A stretch of 36,018 nucleotides of DNA, taken from contig CAIOSY010000095.1 in NCBI GenBank assembly GCA_903861075.1, positions 1 to 36,018 of the forward strand, written 5' to 3'. The DNA is from an uncultured Nitrosomonadales bacterium. GTDB taxonomy: Bacteria; Pseudomonadota; Gammaproteobacteria; Burkholderiales; Gallionellaceae. Each line of letters begins with the position of its first letter. Positions within the stretch are counted from its first letter, which is position 1. This document shows positions 1 through 7,905 of this stretch, one piece after another. The notes below the pieces were generated by a model. The model saw only the letters and a list, made by a program, of their open reading frames with translations. It searched no databases and had not been told where the DNA came from. Position numbers and translations under genes: made by a program.

Positions 1-140
1 CGGACCGCATCCGCCTGAACCTCTCGGCCACCTGGGACGACAGCGCCAGCCTGACCGCCGTCATTGACAAAATCCTTATGGGTATTAGGATCAATCAAAT
101 TCTTCAATGCTGTTTGCACGTCTGTTTCATTAAAACTCAT
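1..140 (-). CDS. apbC: ApbC/Mrp iron-sulphur cluster carrier, N-terminal fragment (runs off window)
   Basis: The reverse strand from the ATG at 140 reads MSFNETDVQTALKNLIDPNT, then HKDFV. This matches the DUF59-type N-terminus of ApbC/Mrp P-loop ATPases, which bind and transfer Fe-S clusters in the cytoplasm, and apbC divergent from metG is a common proteobacterial arrangement. After residue 25 (about position 65) the frame stays open but the sequence no longer looks like ApbC, where a basic segment and then a VDG-like strand are expected. The outer 60 bases are about 73% G+C, far above the rest. The first 25 residues are a fair call; the remainder is probably not this gene (contig-end artefact or rearrangement). 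Confidence 0.5.
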   Translation of the reverse strand, partial: MSFNETDVQTALKNLIDPNTHKDFVNDGGQAGAVVPGGREVQADAV

Positions 141-337
141 CACTGCCTCAATTCGGGAAGAAAACACACAAGAACGCAATTCTAACTGATGTTATGGATA
201 CACATAAAAAACCTTGACCTGCAAAAGACGTAAACGAATCATTTCCCCTGCAGAACACCTTGCACCGATAAGCAATTCGCCGCCCGTGCGCACAATTTGC
301 TAAAATGCCGCTTCCTTATCGAATCCGGCAAGCTTAC

Positions 338-2419
338 ATGACACCTCGTAAAATTCTCGTCACCTCCGCACTCCCTTATGCCAATGGCAGTATCCATCTA
401 GGTCACTTAGTTGAATATATCCAAACTGACATTTGGGTACGCTTCCAAAAAATGCAAGGGCACGAAGTTCACTATGTCTGCGCCGACGACACACACGGCA
501 CACCGATCATGCTGCGTGCCGAAACCGAGGGAATCACACCTGAACAATTGATTGCACGCGTATGGCAAGAACACACTCGCGATTTTGACGCATTCCACGT
601 CGAGTTTGATCACTACGGCTCGACCAATTCTGACGAAAATCGCTTTTGTGCAGAAACGATTTACCTTGCCCTAAGAGACAAGGGACTCATCGAGGTGCGC
701 TCTATTGAACAGTTTTATGATCCGGTCAAAAATATGTTTCTACCCGATCGTTTCATCAAGGGAGAATGTCCAAAATGCCACGCTCAGGATCAATACGGTG
801 ACAACTGTGAAGCCTGTGGCGCCGCTTATGCCCCGATAGAACTGATCAATCCGTATTCAGCCGTATCCGGCGCAAAACCTGAAATGCGTCATTCAGATCA
901 CTATTTCTTCAAGCTTTCCGCCGATACTTGTCAGGATTTTTTGCGTGACTGGACGCGCAGCGGCACACTACAAGCCGAAGCGGCCAACAAAATGCAGGAA
1001 TGGCTGGGAACGGAAGGGGACAACAAGTTATCCGACTGGGATATTTCACGCGATGCACCTTATTTCGGCTTTGAGATACCTGACGCACCCGGAAAATACT
1101 TTTATGTCTGGCTGGATGCACCCGTCGGTTATATGGGCAGTTTCAGGCAACTGTGCAATAACAGCATAGGGAAGCAAGGTTCGCAGCCCGACTTCAACGA
1201 ATACTGGCAGCCTGATTCGACCACCGAGCTTTATCATTTTATAGGCAAAGATATTCTGTATTTTCACGCCTTATTCTGGCCTGCCATGCTGGAAAAAGCA
1301 GGATTTCGCACACCGACTAAACTTTTCGCGCACGGCTTTTTGACCGTCAATGGCGAGAAGATGAGCAAGTCACGCGGCACCTTTATCACGGCCAGAAGTT
1401 ACGTCGACACCATAGGCAACACTGAATATCTGCGTTACTACTATGCCGCTAAAATCAACGGTACGATGGAAGATCTGGATCTGAACCTCGACGATTTCGT
1501 CGCCAAAGTCAATTCGGACTTAATCGGAAAATATATCAACATCGCCAGTCGCTGCGCAGGCTTCATCGCTAAAAATTTCGACGGCAAACTCGGCGAGACT
1601 GATAGCATCGCTAGTGCCGAGTTTAAATCTGCTTACCTCGAAGGGGGCATTGCACACTGCTATGAGCAGCGGGACTTTGCCCGAGCCCTGCGTGAAATCA
1701 TGCGTCTGGCTGATGTCGCGAATCAATATATAGCCGAACAAAAACCCTGGACGCTCGCCAAGGAAGCAGGGCAAGAAACAAAATTGCACATAGTCTGTTC
1801 TACCGCGCTGACGCTGTTCCGCGATTTAACGCTGTATTTAAAACCCGTGTTACCCGTGTTAGCGGGACAAGTTGAAGCCTTTCTCAACATCGCGCCGCTC
1901 TCCTGGACAGGCCACTGGCAAGCCCTGCCCGCAGCACATACCATTAACAGCTACCAGCATCTGGCAACCCGATTGGATCCCAAACTCATCGCCGCCCTGA
2001 CTGCCGCTAACGTTGAAAGTTTAAAACCTGCCACGCATTCTCCCGCGCGTCATGCCGAAGCTCAACAACACACCCTCACGCCTATCGCCGAGACCATTTC
2101 TCTGGATGATTTTTCAAAAATTGACCTGCGCGTGGCTAAAATCATCAATGCCGAACACGTAGCAGGGGCGGCAAAATTATTAAAGTTAACCCTGGATATT
2201 GGTGAAGAAAACACCCGCACGGTATTCGCGGGCATCAAATCAGCCTACGATCCCGCACAACTCAAAGGGCGCATGACGGTGATGGTTGCCAATTTAGCAC
2301 CCAGACAAATGAAATTCGGTCTGTCAGAGGGGATGGTACTGGCCGCTTCAGGCGAGATGCCCGGCTTATTCATCCTGTCACCTGATGACGGCGCACAGCC
2401 CGGCATGAGAATAAAATAA
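338..2419 (+). CDS. metG: Methionyl-tRNA synthetase
   Basis: Class I cytoplasmic aminoacyl-tRNA synthetase that charges initiator and elongator tRNA-Met with methionine. The 693-residue protein has the HIGH-type signature HLGH at residues 20-23, the zinc-knuckle cysteines of CPKC and CEAC near 144-160, and KMSKS at 341-345. A C-terminal EMAP-II/Trbp111-like tRNA-binding domain starts around IDLRVAKI. An in-frame ATG exists at 305, but the family begins with the [15 protein letters not shown] strand directly after the ATG at 338, and the extra 11 residues have no counterpart. A TAAAAT at 301-306 could be its -10 box, giving a very short leader. It is monocistronic and ends in the hairpin at 2422-2459. 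Length and motifs are complete. Confidence 0.97.
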   Translation: MTPRKILVTSALPYANGSIHLGHLVEYIQTDIWVRFQKMQGHEVHYVCADDTHGTPIMLRAETEGITPEQLIARVWQEHTRDFDAFHVEFDHYGSTNSDENRFCAETIYLALRDKGLIEVRSIEQFYDPVKNMFLPDRFIKGECPKCHAQDQYGDNCEACGAAYAPIELINPYSAVSGAKPEMRHSDHYFFKLSADTCQDFLRDWTRSGTLQAEAANKMQEWLGTEGDNKLSDWDISRDAPYFGFEIPDAPGKYFYVWLDAPVGYMGSFRQLCNNSIGKQGSQPDFNEYWQPDSTTELYHFIGKDILYFHALFWPAMLEKAGFRTPTKLFAHGFLTVNGEKMSKSRGTFITARSYVDTIGNTEYLRYYYAAKINGTMEDLDLNLDDFVAKVNSDLIGKYINIASRCAGFIAKNFDGKLGETDSIASAEFKSAYLEGGIAHCYEQRDFARALREIMRLADVANQYIAEQKPWTLAKEAGQETKLHIVCSTALTLFRDLTLYLKPVLPVLAGQVEAFLNIAPLSWTGHWQALPAAHTINSYQHLATRLDPKLIAALTAANVESLKPATHSPARHAEAQQHTLTPIAETISLDDFSKIDLRVAKIINAEHVAGAAKLLKLTLDIGEENTRTVFAGIKSAYDPAQLKGRMTVMVANLAPRQMKFGLSEGMVLAASGEMPGLFILSPDDGAQPGMRIK

Positions 2420-2421
2420 CA

Positions 2422-2459
2422 ACCCTCATTTTCCTGCTGGGTAGCAGGAAAATGAGGGT
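2422..2459. terminator. Convergent hairpin terminator between metG and the Ehr operon
   Basis: A perfect 17-bp inverted repeat (ACCCTCATTTTCCTGCT and its complement) flanks a four-base GGGT loop. It lies 3 bases after the metG stop and 13 bases beyond the stop of the minus-strand operon. On the minus strand it is followed by the T-rich TGTTATTTTATT. On the plus strand the following bases are not a T-run, so the fit is better for the minus-strand operon, although the stem could stop both transcripts. Confidence 0.8.
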
Positions 2460-2472
2460 CATAAAATGGCCT

Positions 2473-2994
2473 TTATTTCTGTGCGCTAATGGCGGTTAAT
2501 ATGCCTTGCATAATCGCGGTAGGGGTGGGCGGGCAACCGCTCACCACCACATCCACAGGAATGACATTAGCCACACTCCCGCAACAGGCATAATTATCCG
2601 CCTCCAGGGATGAAAAAATCCCGCCGCCACCACAATCCCCGATGACCACGACCAGCTTGGGTTCTGGCGTTGCGTCATAAGTACGCTTGAGCGCGACTGC
2701 CATGTGATGCGACACGGGTCCCGTGACCAGCAACATATCAGCATGGCGCGGACTCGCGACAAACTTGATCCCCAATCCTTCCAGATTGTAATAAGCGTTA
2801 TTGACGGCGTGAATTTCCAATTCGCAACCATTACAGGATCCGGCATCCACAAAACGAATAGCCAACGCACCACCGAACACATCAAGTATCTCTTGCTGCA
2901 GACGCTGATGATGCACGCGCAGCGACGCCACAGGCTCAGGGGGCGCCTCGGTTTTAATCCCCGTTTTAATAATCTGCCTGATAATTTGAAACAT
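2473..2994 (-). CDS. Ehr complex small subunit (HyfI/HycG/NuoB-like)
   Basis: The 173-residue protein belongs to the NuoB/[NiFe]-hydrogenase small-subunit family and would sit in the cytoplasmic arm of a membrane complex, carrying the proximal [4Fe-4S] cluster next to the large subunit. The four likely ligands are all present: Cys54 and Cys57 in SCNGCE, Cys121 in GDC and Cys154 in GCPP. It is much shorter than HycG/HyfI of formate hydrogenlyase (about 250 residues) because the C-terminal extension is missing. It is the last gene of the six-gene operon, 48 bases after the large-subunit gene, with an AGAGG Shine-Dalgarno-like stretch ahead of the ATG. Retention of this cluster shows that the complex still moves electrons although the NiFe site is gone. 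Confidence 0.88.
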   Translation of the reverse strand: MFQIIRQIIKTGIKTEAPPEPVASLRVHHQRLQQEILDVFGGALAIRFVDAGSCNGCELEIHAVNNAYYNLEGLGIKFVASPRHADMLLVTGPVSHHMAVALKRTYDATPEPKLVVVIGDCGGGGIFSSLEADNYACCGSVANVIPVDVVVSGCPPTPTAIMQGILTAISAQK

Positions 2995-3042
2995 TTGCGT
3001 ATCAGCCTCTATGACTCATTACTCATAAGCGAGCAACGTTAT

Positions 3043-4680
3043 TTACAAATCACAACCTGAATAGCTCAGGTTGAAAGATTTATTGATCAACGGAAAGTCG
3101 GGAACGATATTACCCATAATGGCGTGCTCCAGCGCCGGCCAGTTCTGCCAGGAAGGATCATGGGGATGAACCCGCGTCAAATTACCTTTTTCATCCGTAT
3201 GAATCGCCACCATCACCTCACCGCGCCAGCCTTCTAACATACCGGCACCAAAACGATGCGGCGGCAGACTCGTCACCGGATATGCCAAATCTTCACCGCC
3301 GATCAAGTTGATTAAAATATCGCGTTGCAAACGCAAGGACTCGAACAACTCATCAAAACGGACGATGACGCGAGCGGCGACATCACCGTGATGATGCGTC
3401 GCAATTTTCACATCCAGTTTATCGTAAGGTGCGCAAGGAAACTGCACACGACTATCCCAGGTTTGGGAACTGGCGCGCCCGGCCAATCCGCACAAACCGA
3501 GTGCCGCAGCCAATTTGGGCTCTACGCGCCCCGTGCCCATATACCTATCCTGCACACCCGCATGCTCATCAAAGATACTACGCAGCGTGTGTATTTCTTG
3601 TTCCAGCATGACACTTTCATCACGCAAGGTTTTTTTGCCTGACTCATCAATACCCGTCGTCACACCACCCGGAATGATCTTATCCATCAAATAACGATGA
3701 CCAAACAGCGTGGCATTGTTGCGCAGTACCTGCTCTTTCAAGATCCAGAACTGCGCATAAGCGAATGATAGCGCGACATCATTTCCCAGATAACCTAAAT
3801 CGCCCAGATGATTGGCAATACGTTCACGTTCCAAAAACAAGGCGCGCAACCACAGCGCCCGATCCGGCGGCGTAATATCAGCCACCCCTTCCACTGCCAT
3901 CGCATACGCCCACGCATACGCCACCGTACTGTCACCGCTGACACGCCCCACCAACTTCGCAGCAGCACATAACGCCTTGTTCTCTAATAATTTTTCTATT
4001 CCCTTATGGGTATAGCCCAGACGCGCTTCCAAACGCAGCACTTTTTCGCCGACGACAGAGAAACGAAAATGTCCCGGCTCTATAATGCCTGCATGAACCG
4101 GTCCCACCGGAATCTCATGCACCCCCTGCCCTTCAACCTGTACAAAAGGATAATCATCCTGAATTTGCGTTGCATCCTGCACAATTGCGCTTGCCTCCTC
4201 GCCCGCAGGCGCGCCGGAATCATGCTGACAGACTGCGACAAAATCTTTACGCAAAGGAAAGCTACCCTCGCGCCACGCCGCATGGCGCAGCCAGGCGCGC
4301 TGATCCTTAGCATCAATCGCCTTAATCCCCAACAGATCATACGCTGCGCGCTGCATACGATTTGCCGCTGGAAAAATCAAACTAAGATCAGGATAAACAG
4401 GCTGTTGAGCCGATAACGGCAGACTCAGCGCAACCAGACCCGTTTCATTGACTAAAACCACATGTAAAGCAAAGCCATTCAAAGAAGGCGCAGAAACCAA
4501 CGCAGTCTTCGCCTCTTCCGGACTGAGCGCGCGTTCATCACTCCCCCACAATGCAAGCAAACGCCCGCCCCCTTCACGAACAGCGGCACAAACCGGCAGA
4601 AGATCGGCTTCGGCAATTTTTCCGTGCCAGGCAGGAATTGCCCCCTTAATACGCTGAAGATTTAACTTTTTGACGGGCAT
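3043..4680 (-). CDS. Ehr complex large subunit (HyfG/HycE-like, NiFe ligands lost)
   Basis: The 545-residue protein has an N-terminal NuoC/30-kDa-like part (roughly 1-170) and a NuoD/hydrogenase large-subunit part (roughly 185-545), as in HycE/HyfG. Family landmarks are visible: VGPVHAGIIEPGHFRF, RLGYTHKGIEKL and the ERERIANHLGDLG helix. The two motifs that bind Ni-Fe in hydrogenases are altered. The first, normally RxCGxC, reads RVSGDS at 246-251. The second, normally DPCxxC, reads FNLSYSGC at the C-terminus. All four metal ligands are therefore missing, as in energy-converting-hydrogenase-related (Ehr) complexes, and the electron donor and acceptor are unknown. The ATG at 4680 is fixed by an in-frame stop four codons upstream. 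An AAGGAGG lies about 35 bases ahead of it, too far to be its own ribosome site. Confidence 0.9.
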   Translation of the reverse strand: MPVKKLNLQRIKGAIPAWHGKIAEADLLPVCAAVREGGGRLLALWGSDERALSPEEAKTALVSAPSLNGFALHVVLVNETGLVALSLPLSAQQPVYPDLSLIFPAANRMQRAAYDLLGIKAIDAKDQRAWLRHAAWREGSFPLRKDFVAVCQHDSGAPAGEEASAIVQDATQIQDDYPFVQVEGQGVHEIPVGPVHAGIIEPGHFRFSVVGEKVLRLEARLGYTHKGIEKLLENKALCAAAKLVGRVSGDSTVAYAWAYAMAVEGVADITPPDRALWLRALFLERERIANHLGDLGYLGNDVALSFAYAQFWILKEQVLRNNATLFGHRYLMDKIIPGGVTTGIDESGKKTLRDESVMLEQEIHTLRSIFDEHAGVQDRYMGTGRVEPKLAAALGLCGLAGRASSQTWDSRVQFPCAPYDKLDVKIATHHHGDVAARVIVRFDELFESLRLQRDILINLIGGEDLAYPVTSLPPHRFGAGMLEGWRGEVMVAIHTDEKGNLTRVHPHDPSWQNWPALEHAIMGNIVPDFPLINKSFNLSYSGCDL

Positions 4681-4748
4681 ATCAACTTTCTATCCTTGAG
4701 CACAGGACAACAACCTCCTTGATAAAAGCCGGGAATTACCGAGCGAAT

Positions 4749-6206
4749 TCATGAAAAAAGTGCCGCCGCCTGACGATACCAATTAGCCAAATAAGGCGGC
4801 ATATAAAGCCCCAGCAGTAACACTAAAAACAGATGCAAAAAGACCGGCAGCAGCGCAGGCGGATGCGGCAATGGTTTAGCTGTGGTTGCGCCGAATACCA
4901 TAGGTTGAATTTTGCCAAATATTGAAGCAAAGGCTATCCCCAGCGCCAGCAGCAAAATCGGCGTCGTCCACGGATAGTCATGCATCGCAGTGGTAATAAT
5001 CAAGAATTCACTGGCAAATACACCAAAAGGCGGCATCCCCAAAATAGCAAAGGTCCCCAATAGCAAGCCCCAGCCTACCGTGGGACTGACATGCAGCAAA
5101 CCGCGTATATGTTCCATTTGCTGCGTACCGACTTTTTGTACCGCGTGCCCCACGGCAAAGAAAATAGCCGATTTTGTTAAAGAATGCATCGTCATATGCA
5201 GCATAGCCGCAAAGTTCGCTACGGCACCGCCCATGCCAAAGGAAAAAGTAATCAAGCCCATGTGTTCAATCGAAGAATAGGCGAACATACGTTTGACATC
5301 CTTTTGCCTAGACAAAAACAGGGCGCCAACCAGTACCGACAACAAACCAAAGCCCATCATCAAATTCCCTGCAAAGTGTGTGCCCAGCGACCCGTCCACC
5401 AGCACTTTACTTCGCATCACCGCACACAGTGCCACATTCAGCAACAGTCCGGACAACACCGCAGAAACGGGTGTCGGCCCCTCGGCATGCGCATCAGGCA
5501 GCCAACTATGCAATGGAACCAAACCAATTTTTGTGCCGTAACCTACCAGCAAAAATACAAAAGCCAGTTTCAATACAGTGGGTTCGAGTTCCCCCTTAAC
5601 CTGATTCAAATGCGTCCAAAGTAGCGCCGTCCCCCCTTCACCCAAAACGCGCTCTGCAGCAAAATACAGCAATATCGTGCCGAACAAGGCCAACGCAATA
5701 CCCACGCCGCACAGAATAAAATATTTCCACGCAGCTTCCAGACTCGCCGGTGTGCGATACAAGGACACAAGCAGTACCGTACTCAACGTCGCCGCTTCCA
5801 TCGCCACCCAGATAATTCCCATATTATTCGTGGTCAGCGCCACCAGCATCGTAAAAGTAAACAATTGATACATACTGTAATACAGATGCAGCATAGGCGT
5901 ATTGAGCTTGCCGTGATGCTGCTCGATACGCATATAAGGACGTGAAAACAACGAAGTAGTAAACGCCACAAAAGCGGTCAAGGTAACCAGAAACACATTA
6001 AAGGGATCGATAAAAAACTGCTCGCCGAACGCGACTTGCGGGCCCGAATCGATCACCCTCAAGGTCAAAACAATCGCGGCAAGCAAGGTCGCGCCACTCA
6101 TCAGCGAATTGAGTTCTGCCGCCCAGGTACGCGAACCAAACAAGGCTAAAAACACCCCGCCCAATAACGGCGTCGCCAGCAGCGCGAGCAGTTGAAAATC
6201 AATCAT
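4749..6206 (-). CDS. Ehr complex membrane subunit (HyfF, NuoM/N-like antiporter type)
   Basis: The 485-residue polytopic protein (about 14 predicted membrane segments) belongs to the proton-conducting subunit family shared by complex I (NuoL/M/N), Mrp antiporters and hydrogenase-4. Visible landmarks are a glutamate in the WVAMEAATLSTVLLV helix, the TKIGLVPLHSWLPDAHAEGPTPVSA loop with its helix-7 lysine, and a second lysine in HSLTKSAIFFAVGHAVQK. These charged residues form the proton path in the family. The start overlaps the end of the HyfE-like gene by 8 bases, which suggests translational coupling. It is the second antiporter-like subunit of the complex, which would allow more than one ion-translocating channel. 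Whether H+ or Na+ is moved cannot be read from the sequence. Confidence 0.9.
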   Translation of the reverse strand: MIDFQLLALLATPLLGGVFLALFGSRTWAAELNSLMSGATLLAAIVLTLRVIDSGPQVAFGEQFFIDPFNVFLVTLTAFVAFTTSLFSRPYMRIEQHHGKLNTPMLHLYYSMYQLFTFTMLVALTTNNMGIIWVAMEAATLSTVLLVSLYRTPASLEAAWKYFILCGVGIALALFGTILLYFAAERVLGEGGTALLWTHLNQVKGELEPTVLKLAFVFLLVGYGTKIGLVPLHSWLPDAHAEGPTPVSAVLSGLLLNVALCAVMRSKVLVDGSLGTHFAGNLMMGFGLLSVLVGALFLSRQKDVKRMFAYSSIEHMGLITFSFGMGGAVANFAAMLHMTMHSLTKSAIFFAVGHAVQKVGTQQMEHIRGLLHVSPTVGWGLLLGTFAILGMPPFGVFASEFLIITTAMHDYPWTTPILLLALGIAFASIFGKIQPMVFGATTAKPLPHPPALLPVFLHLFLVLLLGLYMPPYLANWYRQAAALFS

Positions 6207-6873
6207 CTTTTAACTTTTCCATATGGGTAATATCCAGACTGTCAAAGGTCTCGCGTATCTGAAAAAAGAAAATCCCGAAAATAAAGGTTGCCACTAGCAC
6301 GTCCAGCGCAATACCCAACTCGACCACCAAGGGCATCCCCTGAGTGGCACTGGTCGCCGCAAAAAACAAGCTGTTCTCCAGCGACAAAAATGCAACAACC
6401 TGCGATACCGCCTTGCGCCGTGTGAGCATCATTAACAACGATAACAAAACACTCGCCAGCGCAATACCAATCAGGCCGCGCGTAATCCCTTCCGACAATT
6501 GTGAAATGGGTGCAGCCAAATTGAAGGCAAAAATGACCAGCGCAATACCAACCAGCATGGTAGTGGGAATATTGATCAGCCTTTCTACATCCCAGCGTAT
6601 ATTTAATTTTCTAATTAGCCGGTACAGCAGCCAGGGCAATATCAATACTTTCAACAACACCGTCAGTGCAGCGGAATAATACAAATGTTGCTGTGCCGTG
6701 GAGTAAGCAACGACGACCGTACTGATACTCAACACCAAGCCCTGCCAGGCAAACAAATTAATCAGGGAAAAAATACGGCGTTGCCCCAGCATGGCAAATA
6801 CGATCAATAACAGCATCGCCGCCAGCAAATTGATAAACTGCAAGGTGAGTGAAATTTGCACTAGCGCCCCCAC
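6199..6873 (-). CDS. Ehr complex membrane subunit (HyfE-like)
   Basis: The 224-residue hydrophobic protein has about seven membrane segments and resembles hydrogenase-4 component E, whose C-terminal half is NuoK-like (here SLENSLFFAATSATQGMPLV, with a glutamate inside a membrane helix). In the complex it would lie between the quinone-side subunit and the antiporter subunits. The start is a GTG at 6873 with GAGGAAGGG just upstream; a second GTG four codons later is also possible. It follows the HyfC-like gene by 69 bases, a T-rich stretch on the coding strand, and overlaps the next gene by 8 bases. Confidence 0.85.
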   Translation of the reverse strand: MGALVQISLTLQFINLLAAMLLLIVFAMLGQRRIFSLINLFAWQGLVLSISTVVVAYSTAQQHLYYSAALTVLLKVLILPWLLYRLIRKLNIRWDVERLINIPTTMLVGIALVIFAFNLAAPISQLSEGITRGLIGIALASVLLSLLMMLTRRKAVSQVVAFLSLENSLFFAATSATQGMPLVVELGIALDVLVATFIFGIFFFQIRETFDSLDITHMEKLKDD

Positions 6874-6942
6874 CCTGCCCTTCCTCTATACCCGCAAACA
6901 GGAAAAAAGGGAAAAATGAAAAAAATCCCGGAAAAGCGCATC

Positions 6943-7905
6943 TTACGCCCCCAGTAAAAAATGTATAAGCAATCCCAAAACGGCCAGTAAAAAGGCCGTA
7001 CCCAGAAATTCCGGCGCACGAAAAATGCGCATTTTTGCCGTCACAATTTCCAGCAGCGACAAGGCGGCACCGGCGAGCAACATTTTCACCACCAGAAAAC
7101 CAACCGCCTGCGGCAAGCCTGCCCAATTGCCCATTTCCGCAATACCGTGCGGAATAAACAAAGCAATGCCAATCGAAATATAAGCGAATAATTTCAGACT
7201 GCTCCCCCACTCGATTAGCGCCAGATGACGTGCCGAATATTCCAGTATCATCGCCTCGTGTATCATAGTCAGCTCCAGATGAGTACCGGGATTATCGACA
7301 GGAATACGCGCATTTTCTGCCAGCAAAACGATACCGAAGGCCAACGCCGCAAAACCCATGCTGGGATACAACACGAACTGATGGTGCGCCAACGCATCGA
7401 CAATGCCCGGCAATTGGGTAGAGTGACTAATCATTGACGCCGTAAACAACACCATCAACAAAGCCGGCTCAGCCAGAAACGACACCAGCATTTCCCGCCG
7501 CGCGCCCATAGATCCGAAGGCTGTACCGACATCCATTGCGGCCAGCGAAATAAACATACGCGCCAAGGCAAACACACCGACCAGCGCAATGACATCCGCC
7601 GCACCTGAAAAGGGCAAGTCAACGGCAATGATGGGGATAATCGCCGCCGCCAGCCACATACAAGCAAATACCACATAAGGGGTGAGACGAAACAACCAGG
7701 AAGCGTTATGCGCCAGCACCATATCCTTATGAAAAAGCTTGTGCAATACACGGTAGGGCTGTAACACACCCGCACCGGATCGATTCTGCAACCAGGCCTG
7801 ACACTGGTTCACCCACCCTGTCAATAAGGGCGCGGCCAGCACAACCAGCAGCAACTGCGTCAACTGGAAAAGAATCGCTAATATAAAATGGGGATTATTG
7901 ATCAT
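6943..7905 (-). CDS. Ehr complex membrane subunit (HyfC/HycD, NuoH-like)
   Basis: The 320-residue protein with about eight membrane segments belongs to the NuoH/HycD/HyfC family, which anchors the peripheral arm to the membrane. The conserved loop is clear: ENARIPVDNPGTHLELTMIHEAM, rich in glutamates, with the preceding SMGARREML segment typical of the family. In complex I this subunit borders the quinone cavity; in formate hydrogenlyase it couples the hydrogenase arm to the membrane without quinone. Its ATG overlaps the stop of the HyfB-like gene by four bases, so it is probably translationally coupled to it. Length is normal for the family. Confidence 0.92.
   Translation of the reverse strand: MINNPHFILAILFQLTQLLLVVLAAPLLTGWVNQCQAWLQNRSGAGVLQPYRVLHKLFHKDMVLAHNASWLFRLTPYVVFACMWLAAAIIPIIAVDLPFSGAADVIALVGVFALARMFISLAAMDVGTAFGSMGARREMLVSFLAEPALLMVLFTASMISHSTQLPGIVDALAHHQFVLYPSMGFAALAFGIVLLAENARIPVDNPGTHLELTMIHEAMILEYSARHLALIEWGSSLKLFAYISIGIALFIPHGIAEMGNWAGLPQAVGFLVVKMLLAGAALSLLEIVTAKMRIFRAPEFLGTAFLLAVLGLLIHFLLGA

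Noticed and set aside
305-337. Upstream ATG of metG
   Set aside because: It would add 11 residues not found in the family; the ATG at 338 gives the standard N-terminus.
4006-4416. 136-residue plus-strand open frame opposite the Ehr large subunit
   Set aside because: It is an antisense shadow of a well-supported gene, without ribosome site or family resemblance.
5184-5624. 146-residue plus-strand open frame inside the HyfF-like gene
   Set aside because: It lies opposite a clearly conserved membrane protein gene, is rich in Gln/His as expected of an antisense shadow, and has no recognisable domain.
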